Position numbers and translations under genes: made by a program. A stretch of DNA of 64,000 bases, taken from assembly GCA_018417955.1 (NCBI GenBank), contig JACTVC010000039.1, positions 248,001 through 312,000 of the forward strand, written 5' to 3'. Source of the DNA: Laccaria trichodermophora. Taxonomy: Eukaryota; Basidiomycota; Agaricomycetes; Agaricales; Hydnangiaceae. The notes under the pieces were generated by a model. That model did not search any database. It was given only the letters and a program-made list of their open reading frames with translations, and was not told the origin of the DNA. Positions 43,720 to 54,505 of this stretch are shown one piece after another. Within the stretch, counting starts at the first letter, position 1, and each line of letters opens with the position of its first letter.

Positions 43720-44025
43720 GATATTGGTTAGGGCTTGCGTATTGCTGATATGGGTGTAAGTTGGTGCTAGCCACTGTACCCATGTGGGTTGGTTCCTTAG
43801 CTGCCCGGCAGCATTTGCGAGGACGGTTCTCAACGACTGAGGGAGCTTAGGGGGGCGGTTGTGGTTTGAGTGACGTGTCACACTGTTTCCGTAGATGTGT
43901 TGTAGCTCATCCGCATTGCTAGGTAGGGTGTCAGTTGGGGTGCTAGACTGTACGTGTGTGGGTCTAAGGGGGGAACTTGGTCATTACCAGTGCTTGCGCG
44001 CATTCGCGGCGGCACCACCTTGTCC
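43720..44025 (-). repeat. Two diverged copies of a 173-bp unit near the LINE 5' end
   Basis: GGGTGTAAGTTGGTGCTAG at 43752 and GGGTGTCAGTTGGGGTGCTAG at 43925 open two related stretches. They share the downstream words GTGGGT and GCATT(T/C)GCG. Probably 5' UTR monomers of the LINE, more decayed than those at 41.8-42.3 kb. Confidence 0.5.
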
Positions 44026-44074
44026 ATTGTATTTGGAGCTCCAGGAACATCGTGGTTCCGGATCAAGGTCCCCC

Positions 44075-44242
44075 TTTGAATGCAATCTTTGAATGCAGCA
44101 AATTCCTCCTTACAAATGTCCTTTTTCACGTCGGTGTATGTTGCCAGGATGCATTTCCCATAGACGGTTGCTTGGGCCGAGCAGGTTACTGTGGAATGAA
44201 GAGCCAGCCGTTGTATTGGACGCGTACGTTGAGTAGTGGCTC
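44075..44242 (-). pseudogene. Twin-CX9C (CHCH) gene fragment at the LINE 5' end
   Basis: The minus strand encodes RPIQRLALHS, then CSAQATVYGKC (C-x9-C) and CKEEFAAFKDC (C-x9-C) with ILATYTDVKKDI between them. This is a classical twin-CX9C mitochondrial intermembrane-space fold, resembling NDUFAF8-type complex I assembly factors. There is no ATG, and the homology stops at DCIQ, where it runs into LINE sequence. The fragment lies inside the target duplication, so it came in with the LINE and is not the insertion site. What first looks like a splice acceptor (CACTTAG) upstream is in the target-site sequence. Confidence 0.7.
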
Positions 44243-44257
44243 TAAGTGCAACAACTT
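44243..44257. repeat. Right target-site duplication of the LINE
   Basis: TAAGTGCAACAACTT, equal to 21797-21809 plus two T that merge with the T run on the left side. Confidence 0.88.
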
Positions 44258-45498
44258 CAACTTGTCCTTGACCACCGCTTACCCACAAAATCAGTGCCGC
44301 AAATTTTACGCCTTTTTATAAAGAAGCTGCACTTGACATGCTTGACAACCCAACGCTTTCAAAAAACAAGCCCGCCATGTGTTTATAGAGTTGGAGCACC
44401 TTACCTCTGAAACCCAGTACGTGCAATCAATTGCTGGGGATTTCAATATCATGATTGACCACTGCTTGGTTCGTAGGCGGAGGACCTCGGCGACAGACCA
44501 ACCCTAGAAGACCTTGCCTTTCACACTCACTGCTTTGCCATAAGTTTGTCTGGCCGTCGTGGAGGGGATAATCATGACAATATCTACGGCACTCAGATAC
44601 GTCAGCCGTGAGGCTTCGTGAGGACAAGCAATTTGGAGTCCAACGCGCGAGCGCTCAATTTATCAGGCGACATCTCCAACGTCCGACAGAAAACACACCA
44701 GATGCTGGAATCCCATTTCCCGAGTGTTTGGACAAAGTCTACCGATGACGGACTAGACCCATAGTCCATGATGTCTTTGTGAGGATTCGTACGAAGTCAG
44801 AGAGTCGTGAAAGTACTCAACGGTATCGAGTAAAGGTTCGTTAAACTCATCACCGGTAAACAGACACCCACCTTTCAGATAAGCCTGTAGCTAGGAACGC
44901 GCATGCACAACGCCTCAATAGCATGAAACCCACGCAGAGCGACAGCTGACGCCACAGCGACTTCAGCCACCCGAAGACCATCGCCTGCGATTGTGCAGTG
45001 TCACCCCCTACCGAGAGTATCATAAGAGACTCCGTGCTCTGCGGCGTTCTTGCAGAGGTGTGATATCTGGAAGGAAGATTTACTTTTCTTCCCTTTCTCG
45101 TTGTTTGTCCCTTTTCTGCGCATCACTTCATTGAAAGCTCGAAATATTTGCATTTTACTGTGTCATTTCATAGACCGTTCTATAGACATCATTTGTAAGA
45201 TAAAAAAGAATTTCCGAAATATATCACGTGCCACATTTCCTTCCATACCATGCTCGCTCATAGTCAAAGTTCATCGGACTAACAACAATAGGAATTGCCT
45301 TACAACTATCCAGAATGGTGCTTGTTAATTTTCCAATGTGTCCACATAAACACAAAGTTAACGCTTTTTCACAGCCTCAGGCCTTAGGCACCGGCCAAGC
45401 ACCCACTTTCTGCGGCATCATCCCAACAGGCTCTTGTCGAACTTGTGTCGAACTGCAAAATAACGCTACTACTTCCCAACTACTTCCCATCAACTTTC
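44258..45498. other. Intergenic: LINE flank and NACHT promoter region
   Basis: 1.2 kb without a supported gene. The last 270 bp (from about 45228) recur in degenerate form at 54259-54500 and, for the last bases, at 56700-56740. They therefore belong to a NACHT promoter/leader module. Confidence 0.5.
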
Positions 45499-48213
45499 AT
45501 GGCGTCGACAACACCAATTGTCTCCCAGCCACAGGTAGGACTACTCAACAATTCACATCTCCACAATATCAACGGTGGAACCTTCAACAACGTCGCCGGT
45601 GATTCACACATCAACAACTCGTTTGTCGATTCCTCCACAAATCGTGTGTCCCCTCATGGTATCACTCTGATGAATTCTTAACCTTCTAACGTCCACCGAT
45701 AGCATTCAAGCGTTTACACAGCTTCATCGCAGCTGGCGCCATGCACGATTCAAACGAGCGCTTCCCACAGCCCAAATGCCACCCATCCACAAGGGAAAGG
45801 GTTCTTCAAAGAATTCTCAACTGGGTTGAGAGTGATTCATGTGAAAGGATACTTTGGCTCTCTGGCTCAGCCGGCACTGGAAAGTCAGCAATCGCACAGA
45901 CCGTATCAGAATGCTGCAAGCAGAACGGCCGCCTCGCTGCCACTTTTTTCTTCTTCCGCACGAGCTCTGAACGGAACACAAGCGAGCGCCTCGTTGCCAC
46001 TCTCGCCTATCAAATAGCTCTCTTCGTTCCCGGGGCGAAGGAATTCATTGTGAAGGCGATCGAGGATGACCTCTCCGTCTTCAGCAAAGACATAAACTCA
46101 CAGCTTTTCCAGCTCATCATCCGCCCCCTCACCCTCGCCGCCCAAGGCTGGGATTCGACTCAACAGTTACTTGTAATCATTGACGGATTGGATGAATGCG
46201 TTGACAAGAGACAGCAAACAGATATTTTGAGTGCGATTTGCAACGCATTCATGAACCATGAACTGCCCCTACGCTTTCTCATTTGTAGCCGCCCAGAACA
46301 CGACATTCAAATGAGGTTTCAGCGGTTTGACCTGCGGTCTGCAACTGCCTGTCTTGTTCTTGATATGGACAACACAGTGACACAAGATATCGCAACCTTT
46401 TTGGAGGCGGAGTTCTCACGAATTCACCGAGAGGAGCGCATACAAGAAACGCCATGGCCCTCAAAAGGCGCCATTCAATCTCTAGCTGAGAGAGCAACTG
46501 GACAGTTCATCTACGCATCGACCGTCATCAAGTTTATCGATGATCGGAACTTCCAACCTCAACAGAGGCTTGACATGGTTCTGGGGACTGTTGCGTATGA
46601 AATGTTCTCGCCATTTGCAGAACTCGATCTCCTGTATATCCAGATTCTGGATGCTGTGCCAGTTTCCAAGGTTGAGAAAACTCTTCTTTGCCTTGGGGTA
46701 ATCATTCATCTCCATGACTATCGTTCATTGGTCAACGGCGAATTCGTGATTGATTTGAAATTCCTTGATCAACTGTTTCAAATCAATTCTGGAGGTGTTG
46801 ACCACCTTCTGAGGGAGTTACATTCTGTGTTGGATGTTGAGGAAAACGTTGCCATCCGCCACAAGTCATTCTCGGATTTTTTAAGCTGTAAAACTCGGTC
46901 AGGCAGATATCATATCGACGAAGAAATTTCACGCGCAGAAATTTCTGGGCGTTTTTGGGCGATTCTTCCACAACGGTTGAATCGGTCTCGCAATGCGAAA
47001 TATAACATGTCTCGTTCTCGTATGTGGTTGCTAATATTCTGCGCCAACATAATGATGACACAGTCATTATTAGCCCTGACAGTAATCACGCAGCACTGGA
47101 GAGATTTACTTCCAGAAAGCAGACATGCAAAAGCAACCCTTCGAGAGTTGGCTAATATTGCCGATCTTTTAGAAAAGAAAGCTTCTGACGCCCCTTACGG
47201 CACGATTTTTCATTATCTTGGCATTGAAGAGTTGTCTGATTTCTACCCAACTATCATCTCCTGGCTATCCGAAGAAGTATGTGGCTTGTTATTTACCTAT
47301 CTGTCAGGCTGATGTCCTGTGCAGAAATTAGATGAACAGAATCCCATTTTACGGAAGCAGTATATTTCACTTTTTGACAAGGATATATTGTCTCTCCTCA
47401 AGCGGGTTGAGTTTCTTGATCCTATCCACTCCATCCATTTTCTTGCCTTCAAGCTTCCCTGGATCATTGATGGTTTTACTTATGTTGGCATGCCTGACCA
47501 CTCTGAGGTCTTCTTTGGTTTTTTCTCGGATCCTAGCAGATCTGGAAAGTATCACCTTACTCCACAGCATCATGCTGACATAGTGGTATGGATCATTCAG
47601 TACCACTATCCTCTCCCAAGGGATATACTTGTGCAGCGGTTCCAGTGTGAGGCTCACTCGGATTTGGAAAGGCTGTCAGATGATTCAAGGATTCAACCCT
47701 TGGTTATTCCAAATGACATCCATCTATTTCATCTATCTCATGCTTCTCGTTGTGCGGAACAACTGATTGAGATTATTCGTTTTCACAATCCTGACACATT
47801 TCCTTTAACGGCCCAGGAGGTGCGTGGCATTGTTATTATTCAACATTACATTTAATTGATTTCCAAAAAGTACAGAATTGAAAAAGCCTTGACTCGGGAG
47901 TTTCAAGAACAATACAGGGAAAAGGTCAGGAAAGGGATAGCAAGATACTTATTGGTGTGTTGTATCATTATTGTCCACTCTCCATTCAGTTTTAGAGTGC
48001 TTACACATCCAATTACAGGACAACAGCCAGATGTACGGAGAATGGCTCGCCGTCAAACTTGAAGAAGACAGAAAAATCCAATCTTCCCTCACTCACAAAT
48101 TGGGGACGGTTCCATTGCTTCATGTCGGTTGCTACCTCTTCATCCTCGCGGTTTATTTCAAGTTCCAATGGGTACTCTTCCCTTTGCCGGATCCCCGCAG
48201 TTGCTCCCCGTAG
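45499..48213 (+). CDS. NACHT-domain NTPase, NLR-like protein (intact paralogue)
   Basis: 835 aa from exons 45499-45658, 45703-47276, 47325-47819, 47871-47954 and 48019-48213; introns are 44, 48, 51 and 64 bp. The N-terminus (HNINGGTFNNVAGDSHINN) is the short leader seen in many basidiomycete NACHT proteins. It is followed by LHSFIAAGAMHDSNERFPQP and Walker A GSAGTGKS (about residue 110). Walker B is LLVIIDGLDEC. The helical middle includes GQFIYASTVIKFIDD. The C-terminal exons carry KYRIEKALTREFQEQY and a hydrophobic segment PLLHVGCYLFILAVYF that could be a membrane helix. No WD40 or ankyrin repeats. The fourth exon uses a weak AAAAG acceptor, so the last two exons are less sure. It is nearly colinear with the copy at 61763. 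Confidence 0.85.
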
Positions 48214-48630
48214 AGGGCCTTAGCTGTACTGGTATTGAGTCGCGGACGATGTTGATGGTTTTTGATACCCTTTGTTTTTTGCTACAAATGTTGTACTATT
48301 TATTGACACACTATACTCCAAAACTTATGTTTTGCTACCCTCCCAAACAGTGGCTCTGGCTGCAATTGCGAGGTGCAGTACGGAGGTGAATAGTGAGCTT
48401 CAAAGTAATTGATCTTTCTTTTTTTTTATTACCGTATTCTGGAGGATACAAGCACCGTACAATTCGGACGCGCTCTGGTGCCTAAGCTGAACAGCCCGCT
48501 ACCGACAGCTACAATAGAGGGTATACAGCAATTTTATGTCGGGGTGCAAGCGCCAACCTTGATCTACCTCGATCTTATCTAAATTTGATCCCGGCCCGGC
48601 CTTCCATCCATCCCTTCTCTCCAAACCCAA
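48214..48630. promoter_or_regulatory. Intergenic between NACHT and BCP1
   Basis: 417 bp, same-strand neighbours. A run of T and A at 48418-48430 and no other notable signal. The BCP1 promoter is probably here. Confidence 0.35.
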
Positions 48631-49717
48631 ATGTCCAAAAAACGACCCACCTCCCTCTCCCGCTCCTCCTCTTCCTCCTCCTCAACCCCCTCCCTCATCA
48701 ACGTCTCCTTCGATTTCTTCAACCCAAATCCAAAAGTAGACTATCACGCCCTCACGCGGCTCCTCTCCCAGTTGTTCTCAAGGGACGCAGAGTATTTGAA
48801 GGTTAGGGAGATTGTGGAGTTGGTGTTGGGACAGACGAGGGTTGGGACGACTGTTAAGACTGCGCTGGAGGAGGGAGAGGGGGCAGAGGAAGAGGAGGGG
48901 GATCCGTATGCTTTGTTGAGTGTTTTGAATTTGAATGTGCATTTGCATGGGGGGAATGAGGGTGTTAGGGCGGTTGTTGAGTATGTCCTTCAGAAGGCGG
49001 CTGAGGTTGGGGGTGAGGTTGGGGTTGGGTTGTGTGAGGAGTTGAAGAGGCTTTTGATAGGACAAGGGCAGGGGCAGGAGGACGGGAGACATGTGGGATT
49101 GGTGATTTGTGAGAGGTTGGTGAATATGCCTGTGCAGGTTGTCCCGCCGATGTATAGGATGTTGGTTGATGAGATTGATGCTGCTTTGAGAGATGTGCGT
49201 TCCCCTCCTCTTTTTTTTTTTTTTTTTTTTTGAGAACGTGTTGATGGAGAGGGATGTAGGGCGAACCGTATAGGTTCAGTCATCTGTTGTTCATATCCCG
49301 CGCGTATCATCTTTCGGAGGAGGAGGAGGCGGTGCTTGCGCATTCGTCGACGACGAGGCGGCAACCGAAATCGAAGAAAATGCGTCATGCGACGAGTGAA
49401 CGGCAGTACCAGCAGGAGAGGCCGCGTGATGGGGTTTATTCGTTTCATCCTGAGGATGATCTTATTTCTCAGGTATCCTCTTCGCTCTCTACGTTTTAAA
49501 AAAACCGTTGCTGACGTTGATGCTACTCAAGGTATCCTCCCATACGCTGACATACAAGTATACCACACCTGCGCCGACGGAGAGGGGGAGAGAGGCGTTT
49601 GGGTTGGATGTGCGGGGACGGATGATGTTGGTTCCGCTCGTTGACGCGAACGGAGAAGAGAACGGGGCTTTGAAGAGGTTGGTGGATAGGATGGGGGAGG
49701 TGTATTCTACGGGTTAA
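48631..49717 (+). CDS. BCP1: BCP1/BCCIP family nuclear protein
   Basis: Homologue of yeast Bcp1 and human BCCIP. In yeast it is a chaperone for ribosomal protein Rpl23 with a role in nuclear export. 320 aa from exons 48631-49194, 49260-49472 and 49532-49717; introns are 65 bp (with a T tract) and 59 bp. Family landmarks in order: FDFFNPNPKVDYHALTRLL, LVICERLVNMPVQVVPPMY, FSHLLFISRAYHLSEEEE, DGVYSFHPEDD, FGLDVRGRMMLVPL and LVDRMGEVY. The N-terminus is a Ser-rich basic stretch (MSKKRPTSLSRSSSS). It ends only 15 bp before the stop of the convergent ADE8 gene. Confidence 0.93.
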
Positions 49718-49732
49718 AATACATTATGAAAA

Positions 49733-50400
49733 TCAGCGCTCCTCCAACACCTTTTTGGCACCTTCCACGATAATCTCATGCTCAACAGCATGCAACCTCT
49801 CTTCAAACTCCTCAATGCTCTCACCTTCTTTGAACTCTACCTCCCTAACGATGATCGGCTCCCCTTTATCCACCTCTTTGACTACCCGATGAACCATACA
49901 CCCCGACCTCGTAATCTCCCCCCTCTTCCAAGCCTCAAAAGCCCGTTCGATAGCATTAGCGCCGTCAAATGCACCGGGTAGCGCAGGGTGGAGGTTTATA
50001 ATTGGTATCTCTGAACCTATCAGATCTAGGAAACTCTCGCTGAGAATGTGCATCCATCCCGCTAACACTACCAAGTCGGGAGACGCGCTCAGGACGATGC
50101 GTGCGATTTCGGTATCGTAGTCTGAGCGGGATTTTGAGGGATTGCGGGAGAGGTAGGGTTGGAGGGCTAGGTGGGTTGTTGGGATTGGGGGTACGGCGAG
50201 GGAGGCGCGGGTTAGGCCGTATGCTGCCTTTCGGTTTGAGAGGACTAGGACGATCTGGGAGGATGGGAGGCGGGGTGTGTTTAGGGCGTCTATTAGGGCT
50301 TGGAGGTTTGTCCCTGGTAAGAAATTGTGTAGATGATTATATTGGAGTAGGAAGAGAGAGAGATACCTGAGCCTGAGATGAGCACGACGATTCTCTTCAT
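49733..50400 (-). CDS. ADE8: Phosphoribosylglycinamide formyltransferase (GAR transformylase)
   Basis: Third step of de novo purine synthesis in the cytosol: transfers a formyl group from 10-formyltetrahydrofolate to GAR. 204 aa from exons 50400-50367 and 50313-49733, with a 53-bp intron. The start MKRIVVLISGSG joins to TNLQALIDAL (phosphate-binding loop GSGTNLQAL). Further on are LVLSNRKAAYGL, DLVVLAGWMHIL, NLHPALPGAFDG (catalytic asparagine and histidine) and SGCMVHRVVKEVDKGEP (catalytic aspartate region). Monofunctional, as in fungi. It is convergent with BCP1 (15 bp) and divergent from the MYND gene (48 bp between start codons). Confidence 0.95.
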
Positions 50401-50448
50401 TGAAAGTAGAAAGATTAGATTGCTCGGTAAATACCGATACACATCACT

Positions 50449-51465
50449 ATGGCACAAATCCTCACCACCGTGCAGATCATTGATCTCTACGATATCGCTC
50501 TTTTGCTCAATTATGAACGTGCAGCTACTGAACCTCGGTTCCGACATACGAAGCTGAGGGAGGTCGTGCAGAATGAGGAATTCAAGACTATTCGGATGCT
50601 CACACACGAGTGGCGTATTAATCCTAGCAACAAGCAGAAAACGGGGTTTGTGTTCGATAGATTACCGCCTTATTCACCAGGGGACGACGACGACCCTTCT
50701 GCACCCCCCGATTTACCCTCTACGATGCTTGCCCCTCGAGACCCTTATTGGGCAGCCCAACCCGACTTGTCGTACTTGACTCCATTCCAATTGGAGACGT
50801 TTTATTGGCAAGCGAGGAATCACGACGCGTGCTATAAATCCGTCACCCTCATCCAACATTTCTTTGCGCTTTTCCCACCTGATACGCAGGTGAGGGTACG
50901 TACGGAAAAGGGGAGGGAGTACCTCGTTTCTGCGAATTTGAGGGTGATTATGGAGATGAAGTTGCTCAAGCCGAGAAGGGTGACGCTTAGTTGTGTGTTA
51001 CCGGGGAATATGACGTATATTACGGGAGGGGAGGAGGTGATGGATCATGCTGTTGTTGGGTTTCCTAATCCTAGTGCTAAGGCGGGGAAGGAGGAGGAGG
51101 CGGGGACGATACTTGATCTTGCGTCGTTGCAGTATGGGGATGTAGGTCGGGGATGTGGTGGGAAGAGTTTGTTCGTTTTGGAGGATATTGATGCGTATGC
51201 GAAGAGGTTGGACAAGTTTGCAGAGGGGAATACGTTTGATGAAGCGAAAGTGTCGATGGCGATTGGGGGATCGCCTTGGGATGGGTGGTTGAAGAGGGTG
51301 GCGGAGAGGGTTAAGGATAGATGGGTTAAGAGGGAGGGCTGGTGTGGGCATTGTGGGAAGCCTGGAGAGTTGAAGAGGTGTTCGGTGTGCAAGGATACTT
51401 TTTATTGCGATGGTTTACATCAGGCGGCGGCGTGGGCGTATCATAAACGTTGGTGCAAAAAGTAA
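50449..51465 (+). CDS. MYND zinc-finger protein, intronless
   Basis: 338 aa in a single exon, unusual among its intron-rich neighbours. The last 40 residues form a MYND-type zinc finger: CGHCGKPGELKRC, CKDTFYC and then H, H and C (QAAAWAYHKRWC). MYND domains usually bind proline-rich peptides. The N-terminal 290 residues have no recognised domain; they include an acidic patch (SPGDDDDPSAPPD) and a basic stretch. The start codon lies 48 bp from the divergent ADE8 start, and the stop 14 bp before the next gene. A true start a few codons downstream cannot be excluded. Confidence 0.85.
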   Translation: MAQILTTVQIIDLYDIALLLNYERAATEPRFRHTKLREVVQNEEFKTIRMLTHEWRINPSNKQKTGFVFDRLPPYSPGDDDDPSAPPDLPSTMLAPRDPYWAAQPDLSYLTPFQLETFYWQARNHDACYKSVTLIQHFFALFPPDTQVRVRTEKGREYLVSANLRVIMEMKLLKPRRVTLSCVLPGNMTYITGGEEVMDHAVVGFPNPSAKAGKEEEAGTILDLASLQYGDVGRGCGGKSLFVLEDIDAYAKRLDKFAEGNTFDEAKVSMAIGGSPWDGWLKRVAERVKDRWVKREGWCGHCGKPGELKRCSVCKDTFYCDGLHQAAAWAYHKRWCKK

Positions 51466-51479
51466 CTATACTTACAACA

Positions 51480-51883
51480 ATGACTACACATCTCTACGAA
51501 TCTCTTCTCCCAAAACTCGCTCACATCCTTGAACTCACACGTCGTTCAGAGGGTATAACCACTCCAGAAGCAAAACAGGCCCTCTTGCACGCTACCAATG
51601 ATTTTAAGAACACACTTTCCCAAGCTAGAGACGTCGCTGCCGATTTACCTGGTGGAGAACTTACTTTGTCGGAGCAGGACGAGGTTATAGGGATGTTGGA
51701 GGCTATGAGGGATCAGAAACGGTATCGTCGCGTTATTCACCGTTGGAGGTGCTTGATGCTGATTCTTGAATACACAGTGCACTTTTATCCCAATTCGCGT
51801 CTCGGAGTATATCAGCGGTTGTCCCAATATCGCAAGTGGATATGGAGGTTGATTCGACGGCTTCGACGCCTGGTGGTGCATGA
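51480..51883 (+). CDS. MED9: Probable Mediator subunit 9 (CSE2)
   Basis: 115 aa from exons 51480-51721 and 51778-51883; the intron is 56 bp (GTATCG...CAG). The sequence YESLLPKLAHILELTRR, LLHATNDFKNTLSQAR, ADLPGGELTLSEQDEVI and MLEAMRDQKRALLSQF fits the short two-helix architecture of MED9 in the Mediator middle module, which links activators to RNA polymerase II. MED9 is poorly conserved, so the name rests on length, helix pattern and the LPG-L-S-EQ motif. Without splicing the frame runs into unrelated sequence. The tail is short and acidic/Ser-Thr-rich. The 14-bp gap to the MYND stop implies overlapping transcription units. Confidence 0.65.
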
Positions 51884-51899
51884 GCTTCAGGACTGCGTA

Positions 51900-53120
51900 T
51901 GCACCGTGTTCAACCATCAGCCCTCCTCCTTGGCTAAAATGATGCCCTTTACCCTCCCTTCTCCCTTTGATCCTCCTTCGATGTACAAACCGCACTGCCT
52001 AATCACAATACGCGCAGTTTTTTCAATATGCCAGAAACTGAACATCTGAACCTCGCTCAGCAATCTTTCCAGTAACCTGGCCAACCCTACCAATTTTCGG
52101 CACGTCATTTGGCCATCCCCTGGCACACACATACACTCTCTACGCTCCCTCGAAACCGACGGCATATCATGGACGCATCGCATATCGCTGGGATTGGCAG
52201 TGGGTACTATCGGACACGTGTGTTCGGAAACCTGGCCACATAAATGCGCACAACAGCTTCTGGTGGACGACGCGTCAATGGTGTTGGGGACTGTGTATGC
52301 ACCCATATGTGTAGCATTAGCCCTCCGCCTCTCAAAAAGGAAGCGACACTTCACTTCACCCCTCCATCCCTCTGTCGAGAAACCAATGCACAAACCGCAC
52401 CGCCTATGGTCGAACCTAAACCTCTGAACTTGCTCAGCACTACCAATCTCCTGGCCAACTTTCGGCACGTCACTTGGCTATCCCCTGGCACACACACACA
52501 CACACACTCTCTCTCTACGCTCCCTCAAAACCGACGGAACACCCGCTACATATCATGGGCGGATTTCTTCTTGGGTCTCGAATCGCACATCGCTGGAATT
52601 GGTAATGCGCGACTTGTACGATCATAATGTGATCGGAAGGCCTACAAATCGCAGGTTGCCTGGTGGTCCCTGAGCTTCAAGCTTGGTGGGCCATAAGCGC
52701 GTCACCTCTAAGCATTAGCCCTCTCTTTAAATATCCTGCAATAGGAAATGTCGCTTCCCTTTATGCTCCATCCCTTTGTTGAGGAACCAATGTACAAGCC
52801 GCATGCCAATATGCTCGAGGTTGAACTTCTGAACTTGCTCAGCGGTACGAATCCTCTGGCCAACTTTCAGCGCCATTTTGCCATTCCCTGACACCCACTC
52901 TCTGTCTCGGACGCCCACTGCATATCAGGTCAATGGCGCATTCTTTTTGGCTCTCACATCGCACATCGCTGGAATTGGCGATGGGCATTGGGATAGTGGG
53001 TATATACCATCATGATGTGTTCGGCATGATATCGTTGTCAGTCATGACAATATTCATCAACTTGTGCGCTGATATTGTGGCCTAATGCGCACAACAGCTT
53101 CTGGTGGACGCTGCAAAGGA
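51900..53120. repeat. Three degenerate copies of a roughly 400-bp repeat
   Basis: Three related stretches start near 51945, 52340 and 52740. They share the words ACAAACCGCA, CTGAACTTGCTCAGC, CTGGCCAACTTTC, GGCAC(G)TCA and ACATCGCTGGAATTGGC. GCGCACAACAGCTTCTGGTG occurs near 52237 and again near 53092. A short CA run sits at 52493-52506. No protein is encoded. The origin is unknown, probably decayed tandem or dispersed repeats. Confidence 0.55.
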
Positions 53121-53954
53121 GGTTTCTGGGCAATGTTTGGTTGGGCTTCAGGACCTAACACATCGACTAGAGGAATATAGTCTCAATGGTCCTTATTTAT
53201 CTCGGCTGCGAGATAACGCCTCGTTGAAGTTCAAACCAGATTCGCGGCTGTTTCTCTACGGTACCTCAAGTGGATACGCCTAGAGGCAACTCTCGATATG
53301 TTGGTTAGGCTCATCCTTGTCATGCATCGTCCCAATATGGTATCTGCCACTTTGCCAGACAAACGACTTCGTGATTAAAGACACGTTACTCCAAGTCAAT
53401 GACGTCGCACTCTAGCAGTTGAGGTTGAACACTGAATGTTGAACCCACTCTTGCGGCAGGATGAAGTGACTCGGATGTTCGACGTGTCCATGATCGGCCC
53501 AGGACATTTTAGAATCTCATACATATCACCAAAAACCATGATTGTCAGCCACCCTAAATCCTTTCCTTCCTTCCCCTTGCCCTTCAATCTTCTCCGCGCT
53601 GGACGTTTCACTCATTTCACGCCTTGTTCAAAGAACCTTGACGGTCTTCATCCCTTTCTTCGAAGCGGGTCTTCCTCCATTTCTTTCCCCTTTTCTGCTC
53701 CATCCTAGGAAACCAATGTACAACCCTCACAACCGCCTGATCGCACCTCTCGCCTTAAAATTACTCCATTTCTCAGCTAGAAGGCAAATCCCCGAAAGTC
53801 TACCCGTCCTCTGGCACTCCCCTTCAAACACTGACGTCTTCGGGGTTGGGGATACCATCCTCGCAGCCTGGACAGCGGAGAGAGCTGTTGTGTCGCCTTT
53901 TTTTCAGTTGTGTATATCTACAGAGGCAGTGGAAGACTCGGTATCAGCTGATGT
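53121..53954. other. Intergenic, nothing recognised
   Basis: Continuation of the repeat-rich stretch. A further weak echo of the 400-bp repeat (AAACCAATGTACAA) appears near 53710, otherwise nothing is supported. Confidence 0.35.
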
Positions 53955-54205
53955 TACGTGTGGAACGACTGTATGGCCTGTGGTCACGTCAAGCGCTGAC
54001 GGATTGTACAGCACATCTTTGTTGGTGTTTCTTTTACTCGGAGGCTAACGTGTGCTGATGTCTATCATCCACTAGGTCCGCACCGAATGTAACTTCCACC
54101 TCGCCTGTTTGACGTTACGTGTCGGACGACTGTGTGGCCTGTGGTCACGTCGAGCGCTGAGGGATTGTACAGCACATCCTTGTCGGTGTTCTTTTACTCA
54201 GAGAC
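53955..54205. repeat. Duplicated 90-bp unit, 159 bp apart
   Basis: GTTACGTGT(C/G)GGA(A/C)GACTGT followed by GGCCTGTGGTCACGTC and GGATTGTACAGCACATC occurs near 53955 and again near 54114, with a few substitutions. Confidence 0.65.
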
Positions 54206-54254
54206 TTAGGAGGGCGATTGCGACTCTGAGCTCATCCTTCTGGAAGCGCCTTGT

Positions 54255-54505
54255 GATATTACGTACCACATGTTCTTCCATACCACCGTTATCCAACTCG
54301 GCTCTGGACCGCTAATAGTCAACGTTCATCGCGCCAACAACACTAGAAATTGCCTTCATGCTATCCAGAAGGTGTTCGTTAAATTTTCGATGAATCACCC
54401 GCTTTCGGCATCATGTCATGAACTCATGTCGACCTCATGTCCGGACACCGAACTTCAAAATAACGCTACTACTCCAGACCACTCCCCTCCAACTTTCATT
54501 GTTTA
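54255..54505 (+). pseudogene. Relic of a NACHT promoter/leader
   Basis: Aligns with the 5' flank of the intact NACHT gene (45228-45498). Shared words are CTTCCATACCA, GAAATTGCCTT, CTATCCAGAA, AAAATAACGCTACTACT and CCAACTTTCAT. Similarity stops exactly where the start codon would be. No NACHT coding sequence follows. Confidence 0.7.

Larger units (their letters stand above)
21810..44242 (-). mobile_element. Full-length Tad-like non-LTR retrotransposon (LINE), interrupted by two other elements
   Basis: On the minus strand the order is: 5' region (44242 to about 41251), ORF1 with zinc knuckle (41250-39438), short spacer, ORF2 with endonuclease, reverse transcriptase and RNase H-like domains (28219-22017), 3' UTR, and a 38-nt poly(A) tail (the T run at 21810-21847). 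Both ends are bounded by the same 13-15 bp, as expected from target-primed reverse transcription. Removing the CACTG element (22216-23282 plus 3 bp) and the LTR element (28489-39217 plus 5 bp) leaves about 10.6 kb and restores continuity of ORF2 through the first site. Several in-frame stops show that this copy is not autonomous now. Confidence 0.9.

Noticed and set aside
44243..44288. A splice acceptor (CACTTAG) that would give the CHCH fragment a 5' exon and make it a functional gene
   Set aside because: The acceptor lies in the LINE target-site duplication, no ATG-bearing exon is found upstream, and the homology ends where LINE sequence begins. It is a fragment that belongs to the LINE end.
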